This document shows, piece by piece, positions 46,255 to 55,051 of a DNA stretch of 64,000 nt. Made by a program: the position numbers and the translations under genes. Origin of the DNA: an uncultured Dysgonomonas sp. (lineage in GTDB: Bacteria; Bacteroidota; Bacteroidia; Bacteroidales; Dysgonomonadaceae); contig CALKIV010000043.1 in assembly GCA_937995835.1 (NCBI GenBank), forward strand, positions 1 through 64,000, read 5' to 3'. How positions within the stretch are numbered: position 1 is the first letter of the stretch; every line of letters starts with the position of its first letter. The notes beneath the pieces were generated by a model, which made no database searches, was not told the origin of the DNA, and was given only the letters and a program-made list of their open reading frames with translations.

Positions 46255-48435
46255 TTAGTTCAATCGAGCGACGTCTTTTACTCCTTTTATTCCTCTTAGT
46301 TTTTTTATCAGTTGATTCAACTTAGCTGTATTATTCAGCGTAACAACAATAGTACCATGAAAAACACCATCGTCCGAATCAATATTGATGGAACGCAAGC
46401 CAATTTCCTCCTCTTTGGAGATCAAAGAGGTTATATTATTCACAATAGAGATATCATCATTCCCCACCACTCGCAAGGGCACTGTATAATTTGTGTTTGA
46501 CGCTCCACTCCAACGTGCCAAGAGTACACGATAGCCAAAACGACTAAACATATCATGTGCATTAGGGCAATTTTGGCGATGAACCTTAATCCCTTGAGTG
46601 GAAACAAAGCCAAAAATATCGTCTCCATAAATCGGATTACAACAAGTAGCTAGAGAATAATCGACCCCTGTCAGATTTTGATCCAGAATCAACTCATCCT
46701 TACTAAACTTATCGGTATCCGAACCTTTAGTTATAACGTATTTATCGGCACTAACAATAGTATGATTCTCTTGATTTTCAACTTCCTTCTTCTCTAGTTG
46801 CAAGTATTGATCTATCACATTATTAGCATCTAACGTCTCTTCGGCTATCTTAATATAGAAATCTGTTAAATTTTTGAATCCCAACTTCTTAACAAGACGC
46901 ATCAACACAGCTTCTTGAACCTCTATTTTCTTATTTTTAAAACGTCTCTTCAACAGCTCTTTAGCAATTTCCACTTGCTTATTTGCCTTTTCTTTGAGGC
47001 TTTGCCTGATCTTATTACGTGCCTTAGACGAACGAACATAACCAAGCCAATCTTGCTTAGGGGTCTGATTAGGAGAGGTCACAATCTCCACCTGATCACC
47101 ATTGTTCAACTGATGTTTTATTGGCACATTTCGGTTGTTCACCTTCCCCGACACACAAGTTTCGCCCACACGAGAGTGGATAGCAAAAGCAAAATCGAGT
47201 ACAGTGGCTCCCTGTGGCAGCGTGTACAAGTCACCCTTAGGAGTAAAAACATAGATTTCATCGTCATAAACATCCAACTTGAAATCTGCCATTTTCTCCG
47301 ATGTATCCAAGGTTTGATTCTCTAACAGCTCACGCAGATTAGTCAACCAATCATCCACCTTCGATTGGCTTTTCACTCCTTTATATTTCCAGTGAGCAGC
47401 AAAACCTTTTTCGGCTATTTCGTCCATTCGCTTTGTCCTTACTTGCACTTCCACCCATCTAGATTCGGGTCCCATCACGGTGGTGTGCAGAGACTCATAC
47501 CCATTACTTTTGGGAATAGACAACCAGTCTTTCAGTCGCTTAGGATTTGGCGTATACATATCTGTTACAATAGAATACACTTGCCAACATTCTGCTTTTT
47601 CTTTCTCCAAGTCGGAGTTTAGAATAATTCGTATAGCAAAAATATCATAGATAGATTCAAAGTCTATCTGTTGCTTTTTCAACTTATTATTGATCGATGA
47701 AACGGACTTTACTCGTCCTTTCATTTCATATTTCAATCCTGTTTCTGACAGTTTTGCATGAATAGGAGCGATGAAATCCGCAATAAATTTATTACGTTTT
47801 TCCTCACTGTCCTTCAACTTTTGGAGCACAAAATCATAGGCTTCTCTATCTGTATATTTCAGGTAAAGATCCTCCATCTCCGTTTTGATAGCATATAAAC
47901 CTAACTTATGAGCTAGAGGGGCATAAAGATGCTTTACTTTCATGGACAACTCTAAGCGAAACTGCTCGTTATACTTATCAATGTTTCGCATCAAGTACAA
48001 TGCCTCAGCTATTTCGATAAGAATAACACGAAGGTCTTCTGCCAAAGTAACCAACAGCTTCACATAATTGTCCGATGCAATGGCTGTATAGCTTGCCGAA
48101 TGTCCATGAATATTGATCAGTCCTTGCACAATTTCGGCAACTTCTTTCCCAAAAAGCTGCGATACTTTTTCCACACTGACAGCCTCTTTGGAGACTGGCA
48201 GATAAAGCACTACGGCAATTAGCCCCGTACTACGCATACCCAACTCTTTCATCAGAATCAGAAGGGTGTTTACTACCTTTTGAGTCATGCTCCCAATATC
48301 CGGATCATGCTTGTAGGTTCCTTTCAGAGAAGCCTCCTTCACAACCTGACGAAGGGTCGCAAATTCGCTAGCTGAAAGATGTTTTTTAAGCTCTTTAAAT
48401 AAGCTTTTGAAAGTTGAATAACTAACCTTTTCCAT
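46255..48435 (-). CDS. RelA/SpoT (p)ppGpp synthetase with degenerate hydrolase domain
   Basis: A 726-residue long RSH protein. The N-terminal HD-like region (about 20-155) has lost the metal-binding residues: the usual LLHDVVED is LIAVVLYLP, the usual LADRLHNMR is IAEALYLMR, and the first His is absent. The synthetase domain (about 230-345) is intact, with DIFAIRIIL, RLKDWLSIPKSNGYESLHT and VEVQVRT. A TGS domain (about 390-450, VFTPKGDLYTLPQGA), a zinc-finger-like region (ATCCNPIYGD) and an ACT domain (about 650-726) follow. It should make but not degrade ppGpp. The RxKD charge motif is that of bifunctional Rel enzymes, so this is probably a Rel that lost hydrolysis. Its ATG overlaps the dipeptidase stop by one base. 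Confidence 0.92.
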   Translation of the reverse strand: MEKVSYSTFKSLFKELKKHLSASEFATLRQVVKEASLKGTYKHDPDIGSMTQKVVNTLLILMKELGMRSTGLIAVVLYLPVSKEAVSVEKVSQLFGKEVAEIVQGLINIHGHSASYTAIASDNYVKLLVTLAEDLRVILIEIAEALYLMRNIDKYNEQFRLELSMKVKHLYAPLAHKLGLYAIKTEMEDLYLKYTDREAYDFVLQKLKDSEEKRNKFIADFIAPIHAKLSETGLKYEMKGRVKSVSSINNKLKKQQIDFESIYDIFAIRIILNSDLEKEKAECWQVYSIVTDMYTPNPKRLKDWLSIPKSNGYESLHTTVMGPESRWVEVQVRTKRMDEIAEKGFAAHWKYKGVKSQSKVDDWLTNLRELLENQTLDTSEKMADFKLDVYDDEIYVFTPKGDLYTLPQGATVLDFAFAIHSRVGETCVSGKVNNRNVPIKHQLNNGDQVEIVTSPNQTPKQDWLGYVRSSKARNKIRQSLKEKANKQVEIAKELLKRRFKNKKIEVQEAVLMRLVKKLGFKNLTDFYIKIAEETLDANNVIDQYLQLEKKEVENQENHTIVSADKYVITKGSDTDKFSKDELILDQNLTGVDYSLATCCNPIYGDDIFGFVSTQGIKVHRQNCPNAHDMFSRFGYRVLLARWSGASNTNYTVPLRVVGNDDISIVNNITSLISKEEEIGLRSINIDSDDGVFHGTIVVTLNNTAKLNQLIKKLRGIKGVKDVARLN

Positions 48436-49136
48436 TAGTCTATTACTTTATAGTTGTTTCGTGCTGTAGTCAAAGACACGGCATTAAAATGCCACCACTC
48501 CCCTCGGATGGTCAAAAAATCTGCTTCCACCATCACCTTACGGAGCAGTTTTCGATTCTCCACTTGTTGACGAGTCAGTACACCTCGGCTCACCAATTCT
48601 TCTTCTTTGTTGATGCCTGCAGCAGCTCCAAAAAAATCAAATTCAGTTCCCATATCTAGCTCTTCCCCCTTACTGTTGCAAATAGAAAGATCCACTGCCA
48701 TCCCATAATTATGCAGACCTGTGCGCGACGGATTGGCCACATACGCTGCATAAGGAGTATTTTGCACCACTGCATACATCTTTTTTTGCACCCTCAATGG
48801 TCGCGCTCCGTCAAACACTAACAGCCTATAATCAGGGTGACTCTTTTTCAAGATGTCATGCGCTTTCACTAGCTTCTTAGCTGCTACGGGATGAAGATAG
48901 ACTAAGTTTAAAGAATCATAAAGCACCTTCTTTGTAAAATTATTTGTCGTAGCATAACGTAAATCTATAAGCAAGCTTCTATCCATAGTGGACACATCCA
49001 CCATGCTTTGCTGCACCATCGATTGCTCAAGGCTAGAGAGTTTTCTTCCATTTTCAGCATGTAAATTAAGTGTGCCAAAAATAAAAGTCAGTAAAAAACA
49101 TATTCCCAAAAGTGGGCGTTCTGTCCTATTCCTCAT
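48435..49136 (-). CDS. D-Ala-D-Ala dipeptidase, VanX/DdpX family (M15D), secreted
   Basis: A 233-residue zinc peptidase with a signal peptide (about 1-28, ending LHAE). Zinc and catalytic residues are visible in GLHNYGMAVDLS (His near 140, Asp near 147) and GEWWHFN (Glu and His near 213-216); DGARPLRVQKKM carries the conserved Arg. The family cleaves free D-Ala-D-Ala. There are no vanH/vanA neighbours, so vancomycin resistance is unlikely; wall turnover is the better reading. Its ATG overlaps the stop of the upstream GH3 fusion (ATGA), and its stop overlaps the RelA/SpoT ATG (TAATG), so the three genes are translationally coupled. Confidence 0.9.
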   Translation of the reverse strand: MRNRTERPLLGICFLLTFIFGTLNLHAENGRKLSSLEQSMVQQSMVDVSTMDRSLLIDLRYATTNNFTKKVLYDSLNLVYLHPVAAKKLVKAHDILKKSHPDYRLLVFDGARPLRVQKKMYAVVQNTPYAAYVANPSRTGLHNYGMAVDLSICNSKGEELDMGTEFDFFGAAAGINKEEELVSRGVLTRQQVENRKLLRKVMVEADFLTIRGEWWHFNAVSLTTARNNYKVID

Positions 49137-52100
49137 GCCTTTTTCCCTTTTTTGATTGCTTTATATATCTCTTCTTGAATCCGAGAACGGATTTCCAATT
49201 TACTCAATCCATTTGGAGTTCTACTAGGATACACCCTATTAGAAAGGAATATATAGATCAACTGATTGTCTGGATCGACCCAAAAAGATGTCCCTGTATA
49301 GCCTGTATGTCCATAAGTGCTAGCAGGGGTACTTGGACTACACGGCCCCGATTTACTTCCTTTGGTCTCAGGTTTGTCAAACCCTAGCCCTCGCCTCGAT
49401 GTTGCACTTTTCCCTTTAGTAAACAGATTTACTGTGTTGGCAGACAAATACTGTTCTTCACCATACCTACCACCATCAAGCCACATCTGATAGAGCTTAG
49501 CTAGATCGTTAGCATTAGAAAATAGTCCTGCATTTCCTGAAACACCTCCCATAAAAGCAGCACCTTCATCATGAGGATAACCTTGGATAAGTTGCTTTCG
49601 CAAAAAGGCATCCCTTTCTGTGGGTACAATTCTCTCTTTAGGGAACTTTGTCAGAGGGCGAAAAGTAGTTGTAGCCGCCCCTAATCTTTTGTAGTATTGT
49701 TTATCTAAAAAGACATCCATCTCTTGCTGACTAACATTTTCCACCAGCTTATAAAGAAGAATAAAGTTTAAACAGCTATACAAATAGTTAGATCGACTTC
49801 GCAACTTAGTATCAGCAATCTGCTGAATGATGGAATCTTCATACGCCTTGTTGACAAAAAGACCTTCTGCGATGGGCAAAAAATCTTTTTTAGGTGTCTG
49901 AGAAATTAAGTTACTCTTGAATTTATAATCTGTTCGGGCGTAAGTTGTATTATCAAACTTAGCATTGTACACCTCGCTATATCGCCTGGAAAACAAAGTG
50001 CCTTGATAACTATCCTTGTCAATCGTCTCCATATAATAAGGGATAAAAGACACAATCCCCGTTTCGTGGAGCAATGCATCGCGGAGTGTTATCCTAGCCT
50101 TATTGCTTCCTTTTAACTGACTAACATAACGACTCAAAGGCTCACTCAATGTTATTTTTTGCATATCCCGCAACTTCATCAAAGCCGGCACAGTAGCAGA
50201 CGCCTTGGTCATGGAAGCCACATCATAGATATCGGAAGTCAGAACCGTCCGATCATCTTCGTATGTAAAAGTTCCAAAAGCACGATTATAAATCACCACC
50301 CCGTCCTTAGCGATCAATACCTGAGCTCCCGGATAGGCCTTTTCTCGTATTCCTTCTTCAACGATTACAGCGATGGAATCGAGATCAGAGCTCTGTATCC
50401 CAACCTCCTCGGGAATACCATAAGCTAATCGACTTTTTTTTTTACTTATTCCTGTTCCCTCTTTCAACTGAGGATTGATGGACATGGACAGCCTTCCGTT
50501 GATTTCTTGTCCTCCAAAGATAGCTTGAGCAGTAAACTCATGAGCGAGTTCCGTATCTTCATAACCAATGAAAACGCCATTTGCAGCATCAATAGACGAT
50601 GAGTATGGGCTCAAATAGTAGGGCGAGATGAAGAAGGCTAGAATAGACTCTTTTCCTTTAGCTATCTCCATTATGCCTGCATTGTTCGGCGATTTTCTAT
50701 TGTGAATAGAAATAATGACCGTATTATATTTTGCCAATTGAGTTTTCAACCCTGCCAATTGAGAGCCATCAGCCACAGAAAAGACATCAACATCTCCATA
50801 AAGTTTGACCATATTCAAGAACTGGTTTTTCGCCGAAGCTCCAATAGATATAGCCGCTATTTTTCGCTGATCCAACTTATTTAATGGGATAGCTTTGTTT
50901 TCATCCTTCACCAACGTGATCGCATTCTCATGCAATTTTCTGTTTAGCCAATTGGCATAGGCTGTATTCAATCGATGCTCAATATCATCTGTATTCACCA
51001 TTGTAGCCTCACGAGAGGTGACACCCAAGATGTATTTATAGGCAAGGACTTTCTTCACTTTTTCAGTCAGCAGTGCTTCGCTCAAACGTCCATCTTCAAC
51101 GGCTTTCTTCACAGAGTTAAACTCTCTCGCCGGATAGATTGGACTAAGCACCACATCATTCCCGGCCAACAAAGCTCGCAATGAATGATCAGTTTCTTTG
51201 GCCACTCCCTGCATCTGCATCCCATCTGTAAAAGTAAGTCCCGAGAAGCCCATTTCATTTTTCAGCAAATCAGTAATGATCGGCTTAGATAACGAGCTCG
51301 GTTGTTTTTGAGAATCTAAAGCAGGCACATTGAGGTGCCCTACCATCATTCCGGCTAAGCCTTCATTTATATATCTACCAAAAGGCACTAATTCAAAAGC
51401 ACTTAATCGTTCACGATCATGATTAATCACCGGCAAGGTGAAATGCGAATCAGAAGAAGTATCACCATGCCCGGGAAAATGCTTTGCCACCGACATGACT
51501 CCTCCAGCTTCCAAACCTTTAGAATACATCACTCCTAAATCGGCCACTCGTCGAGGATTCTCTCCAAACGAACGATAACCGATCACTGGATTTTTCGGAT
51601 TACTATTCACATCCAGCGTTGGTGCAAAGTTGATATGAATCCCCATGATCTTACACTGACGAGCCACTTCTAAACCATAATAGTATAGAAGGGAATCATT
51701 CTGAACAGCACCTAACATCATATTTCGTGCCCATGGAGTTGTATTTTGGATACGCATCCCCAAGCCCCATTCTCCATCGAGTGCCACCATCAGAGGAACT
51801 TCTGCGATAGATTGGGCATAATTGGTCATTTCGGCATGATCTCGGATCGAAATTTTGGAAAATAAGATTCCCCCAATATGTTGTTTTGTTATCAAGTCTT
51901 GCAAACGAGCTTTATTACTTGCACTTGTATTTCCTGCAATAATAATGGTGAAAAGTTGTCCCACTTTTTGATCTACCGTCAACTTGCTGAAAACTGAGTC
52001 CACCCAATGATTCATTTTCAACTGGTCAGCATCTTTATATATGCTAGGAGTCACCTTATTATTTTGTGCATGAATTTGATTCGAGAAAATCAAACCAACT

Positions 52101-52144
52101 AACATTACAAATGCAAAGCACTTATACACTATATTGAGTCTCAT
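49133..52144 (-). CDS. GH3 (NagZ-like) / serine beta-lactamase-fold fusion, secreted
   Basis: A 1003-residue protein with a signal peptide (about 1-26, ending IHAQ). Residues about 40-400 form a GH3 barrel with the NagZ-type catalytic loop KHFPGHGDTSSDSH (about 220-233) and nucleophile Asp in LTFTDGMQ; a GH3 C-terminal-like domain follows (to about 560). Residues about 585-1000 form a class C beta-lactamase/DD-peptidase fold with SMTK (Ser near 645), a tyrosine motif (YSCLN) and HTG (about 943). It would remove GlcNAc from wall glycan fragments outside the cytoplasm and also act on peptides or esters. This fusion is seen in other Bacteroidetes. It is the first gene of the coupled operon; I found no clear promoter in 52145-52324. 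Confidence 0.92.
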   Translation of the reverse strand: MRLNIVYKCFAFVMLVGLIFSNQIHAQNNKVTPSIYKDADQLKMNHWVDSVFSKLTVDQKVGQLFTIIIAGNTSASNKARLQDLITKQHIGGILFSKISIRDHAEMTNYAQSIAEVPLMVALDGEWGLGMRIQNTTPWARNMMLGAVQNDSLLYYYGLEVARQCKIMGIHINFAPTLDVNSNPKNPVIGYRSFGENPRRVADLGVMYSKGLEAGGVMSVAKHFPGHGDTSSDSHFTLPVINHDRERLSAFELVPFGRYINEGLAGMMVGHLNVPALDSQKQPSSLSKPIITDLLKNEMGFSGLTFTDGMQMQGVAKETDHSLRALLAGNDVVLSPIYPAREFNSVKKAVEDGRLSEALLTEKVKKVLAYKYILGVTSREATMVNTDDIEHRLNTAYANWLNRKLHENAITLVKDENKAIPLNKLDQRKIAAISIGASAKNQFLNMVKLYGDVDVFSVADGSQLAGLKTQLAKYNTVIISIHNRKSPNNAGIMEIAKGKESILAFFISPYYLSPYSSSIDAANGVFIGYEDTELAHEFTAQAIFGGQEINGRLSMSINPQLKEGTGISKKKSRLAYGIPEEVGIQSSDLDSIAVIVEEGIREKAYPGAQVLIAKDGVVIYNRAFGTFTYEDDRTVLTSDIYDVASMTKASATVPALMKLRDMQKITLSEPLSRYVSQLKGSNKARITLRDALLHETGIVSFIPYYMETIDKDSYQGTLFSRRYSEVYNAKFDNTTYARTDYKFKSNLISQTPKKDFLPIAEGLFVNKAYEDSIIQQIADTKLRSRSNYLYSCLNFILLYKLVENVSQQEMDVFLDKQYYKRLGAATTTFRPLTKFPKERIVPTERDAFLRKQLIQGYPHDEGAAFMGGVSGNAGLFSNANDLAKLYQMWLDGGRYGEEQYLSANTVNLFTKGKSATSRRGLGFDKPETKGSKSGPCSPSTPASTYGHTGYTGTSFWVDPDNQLIYIFLSNRVYPSRTPNGLSKLEIRSRIQEEIYKAIKKGKKA

Positions 52145-52324
52145 ATTATCTTATTGTCTATACCTATATTCACACTCCCATCAAGATAGAAACATTGGAC
52201 AGACCAACTTGTTTCCACACTTGGAGAATATTTTCTCTTACTGTTCGTTTTTGCTTTTTCAAGCAGATAAAATTACTATTTATTCAGCAATACTAAAAGC
52301 ATATTAAGCTTAAATAACATGTGA

Positions 52325-52738
52325 TTAATGAAGCCCTAAAAGCATATTAGCAAGGATAATTGCCAACACAATCAAGGTGATAACCACATACATATAGTCA
52401 TTCTCAATGAGGAACCCTATTGCCGACAACGCCACCCGAAACACCGGAGTAGCCACTAACACAATCACTCCCAATTGAATAATAGCTGCTCCATCGAGAG
52501 CCAACACACCCTCCCAAATGGAAGAAAATGATCGCAGATATTCTTTAACCCCCGGAAAAGGCATATCATCGGGCGTAGGACTATAGTCCGGCATAACGCC
52601 TTGTTGCTGATAAATATACAACGCCCCTCCAATAAGCGTTATGACACATGCTAAAGTCACTCCAAAGCGAAGAAATTTTCCAAGGAATAATTCCATATCT
52701 CGTTCTTTCCAGAACACACTTGTAAAAACTCTCTTCAT
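52325..52738 (-). CDS. DUF1634 membrane protein
   Basis: A 137-residue protein with three membrane helices (about 25-45, 80-100, 112-134). The pattern GVTLACVITLIGGALY at the first helix and its place after a TSUP transporter match the DUF1634 family. Its ATG overlaps the TSUP stop by one base (TAATG), so the two are co-translated. It is probably an accessory subunit of that transporter; function unproven. Confidence 0.8.
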   Translation of the reverse strand: MKRVFTSVFWKERDMELFLGKFLRFGVTLACVITLIGGALYIYQQQGVMPDYSPTPDDMPFPGVKEYLRSFSSIWEGVLALDGAAIIQLGVIVLVATPVFRVALSAIGFLIENDYMYVVITLIVLAIILANMLLGLH

Positions 52739-53583
52739 TATAATTTTCCTGTTATTCCGTTATACATCATAAAAACAGCAAGGAAGAAAATGACCACACT
52801 GAAAAGTATGCGCAGTTTCTTCACATTAATCTTAGGCAAGATCTTCGACCCAACAAAAGCTCCTAGAAGAACGCCTACCACGATAGGCAAAGCCAATCCC
52901 GGATCGATATATCCCCTCTGAAGATAGATCACAGCACTAGCAGCTGCAGTTACACCCACCATAAAGTTACTGGTAGTTGTTGACACTTTAAAAGGGATCT
53001 TCATTGTCGTATCCATCGCCAAAACTTTCAGCGCTCCTGAACCGATACCCAACAAACCAGACAGCACTCCTGCCAAAGTCATCAATGAATAACCTCCCCA
53101 AACATTGTGCACATTATACTTTTGGACACCATCTTTGGTAGGGAAAGAACCGTTCAACTTGAGCTTTTCGCCCCATTTATCGCCTTTGGATTCAAAGTCT
53201 GTTCCCACTTCACTCTTGTACACTGACCTCACAGCCGAAAAGATCAGCACCACCCCAAAAATGATGGCAATCCACATTTTATCTAAATACATCGCTACAA
53301 CAGCACCTATTACAGCTCCAGTGGTGGTAGCTATTTCGAGAAACATCCCTATTCTTACATTAGTGATTCCCTCTTTAATATATGCTGCAGCTGCCCCTGA
53401 AGAGGTCGCAATAGATGTGACCAAAGCCGCTCCAATAGCATAACGCATGTCGACTCCAAAACCCAAGGTAAGCAAGGGGATAACAACGACTCCCCCACCA
53501 AGCCCCGTCAACGAGCCTATCAGACCAGCAACGGCTGCTCCCAGTAGAAGAATCAAAGAAAACATCTCTAGACTTAAATCCAT
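52738..53583 (-). CDS. TSUP-family (TauE/SafE) sulfite/sulfonate-type exporter
   Basis: A 281-residue membrane protein with about eight helices. Both family repeats are visible: LTGLGGGVVVIPLL near residue 27 and GVLSGLLGIGSGALKV near 175. TSUP members move sulfite, sulfoacetate or other organosulfur and C2 anions; the substrate here is not deducible. It is paired with the DUF1634 protein. A -7 element TACCTTTG lies upstream at 53637-53630. Confidence 0.88.
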   Translation of the reverse strand: MDLSLEMFSLILLLGAAVAGLIGSLTGLGGGVVVIPLLTLGFGVDMRYAIGAALVTSIATSSGAAAAYIKEGITNVRIGMFLEIATTTGAVIGAVVAMYLDKMWIAIIFGVVLIFSAVRSVYKSEVGTDFESKGDKWGEKLKLNGSFPTKDGVQKYNVHNVWGGYSLMTLAGVLSGLLGIGSGALKVLAMDTTMKIPFKVSTTTSNFMVGVTAAASAVIYLQRGYIDPGLALPIVVGVLLGAFVGSKILPKINVKKLRILFSVVIFFLAVFMMYNGITGKL

Positions 53584-53629
53584 TAATTCTATATTTTTTA
53601 AAATTTAGTCAAATACCTATTAAGATTTC

Positions 53630-53637
53630 CAAAGGTA
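53630..53637 (-). promoter_or_regulatory. -7 element of the TSUP/DUF1634 operon
   Basis: TACCTTTG on the minus strand fits TAnnTTTG, 47 bases before the TSUP ATG. No -33 is evident. Confidence 0.4.
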
Positions 53638-53756
53638 AACTTTTGATCGCTAAAGAAGAAAATCTCACCTTTATATTTGACAAGCAGTAAAGATTGCCCT
53701 TTGAAAGTCTGACAATAAGTAAAAGAACACAAGAACAATTATCTGGTTTTTATTGA

Positions 53757-53764
53757 TATATTTG
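53757..53764 (+). promoter_or_regulatory. -7 element of the ABC gene pair
   Basis: TATATTTG fits TAnnTTTG, 41 bases before the ABC ATG at 53805. No -33 TTTG at normal spacing. Confidence 0.45.
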
Positions 53765-53804
53765 CAAATGAACTGACCATTTTTATGCAAACACCAATCA
53801 TAGG

Positions 53805-55028
53805 ATGACAAACAAACTTGAAACCTACATTTCTGAAATAGAACAGTTGCTCATATATAAGGAGTATAGCCAATTGGTCAAACGACTGATAGATTTAACC
53901 TTAGACACCGAAGATATTAAGTATTACAAAACGATGCTTGATCATCTCGATTGGTTAGACTACAGCTCTAAGCTAGAAGCAGAGGAAGTCCATGAGCGCT
54001 ACAATGCCCTTTTTCTACTTCTTAAGGATGCCTTGATGAGCAAAAACAGGAAGTTAGATGATCAAGACAACATATTACTTTCAACCAAAGACCTTTGTAA
54101 AAGTTATGGTTCTAGCTTCTTCAGACTCGGTCCCGTGAATCTAGAATTGAAAGAAAATCAGATATTAGGGCTGGTGGGTGAAAATGGAAACGGAAAAACA
54201 ACCCTCCTTAGAGCATTGGCACGCGAATTGGCTATTAGTAGTGGAACTGTAGACTACAACTTCTCTTATACCGATGTATATGATCTACGTACCAAATTGG
54301 TCTACATACCACAGAGAACGCCCACATGGCAAGGCTCCCTTTTAGACAATCTACAGTTTACGACTGCCACTTATGGCATCAAGGGTATAGAAAACGAAAT
54401 GAAGGTTCAGCTCGTCATTGCTCGTATGGGAATTCGTGCTTACCGCAATCTAGCATGGGCAAGCCTCTCGTCAGGCTACAAGATGCGTTTCGAACTGGCA
54501 AGAGCCTTGTTGCGCAATCCTAGAATCATGTTGATCGACGAACCCCTTGCCAACTTAGATATTATAGCTCAAAAGAATGTGCTCGACGACCTGAAAGGGA
54601 TTTGCTCTTCTCCTTTTCGTCCAATGGGCATCATTCTGAGTTCTCAACAACTATACGAAGTAGAGAAAAATGCTGATGATGTGCTATTCTTAAAAAATGG
54701 AGAGCAAAAGAATCTATTACAAAACACCTCTAAAATAGAATCTCTGGAGGAGAGTATAGTGCTACAAGATTTACAATCGAAACAAGAAGTGGCATGGGAT
54801 GAGCCCTACATGATAGAATTTGAAACCCCATGGGACATGGCACAAGTGCGCACAAGCTTAGAAGCTATTAATTTTATCAACCTAAAAATAAATGGAGGCA
54901 CCTTCATTCTCTCCCTCCCCCCAAATGCTGGTTATGAAGTTTTCCTCAATCATGCGTTGAAAGTGGGAATTCCTTTGACTTACTTTAGAGACATTTCAAA
55001 ATCTACCCGTAGATTTTTTGTTTCTTAA
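53805..55028 (+). CDS. ABC transporter ATP-binding protein with N-terminal helical extension
   Basis: A 407-residue ATPase. About 85 residues of charged helix precede the ABC domain, which carries Walker A GLVGENGNGKTT (about 122-134), the Q-loop region IPQRTPTWQG, the signature LSSGY (about 220) and Walker B IMLIDEPLANLD (about 242). The signature reads LSSGY instead of LSGGQ. About 95 residues follow the ABC domain. The N-terminal extension is unlike common export ATPases. It is 23 bases before a membrane protein that is the obvious partner. Substrate unknown. Confidence 0.85.
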   Translation: MTNKLETYISEIEQLLIYKEYSQLVKRLIDLTLDTEDIKYYKTMLDHLDWLDYSSKLEAEEVHERYNALFLLLKDALMSKNRKLDDQDNILLSTKDLCKSYGSSFFRLGPVNLELKENQILGLVGENGNGKTTLLRALARELAISSGTVDYNFSYTDVYDLRTKLVYIPQRTPTWQGSLLDNLQFTTATYGIKGIENEMKVQLVIARMGIRAYRNLAWASLSSGYKMRFELARALLRNPRIMLIDEPLANLDIIAQKNVLDDLKGICSSPFRPMGIILSSQQLYEVEKNADDVLFLKNGEQKNLLQNTSKIESLEESIVLQDLQSKQEVAWDEPYMIEFETPWDMAQVRTSLEAINFINLKINGGTFILSLPPNAGYEVFLNHALKVGIPLTYFRDISKSTRRFFVS

Positions 55029-55051
55029 CCCTTTACAAGACGAATAACATC

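Noticed and set aside
48435..49136. Vancomycin resistance function for the VanX-like gene
   Set aside because: No vanH, vanA or vanRS neighbours, a signal peptide is present, and Gram-negative Bacteroidetes use such enzymes in wall turnover.
49133..52144. Antibiotic-resistance beta-lactamase
   Set aside because: The beta-lactamase fold is fused to a NagZ-like GH3 enzyme and has an HTG instead of KTG motif; this is a wall-related serine hydrolase.
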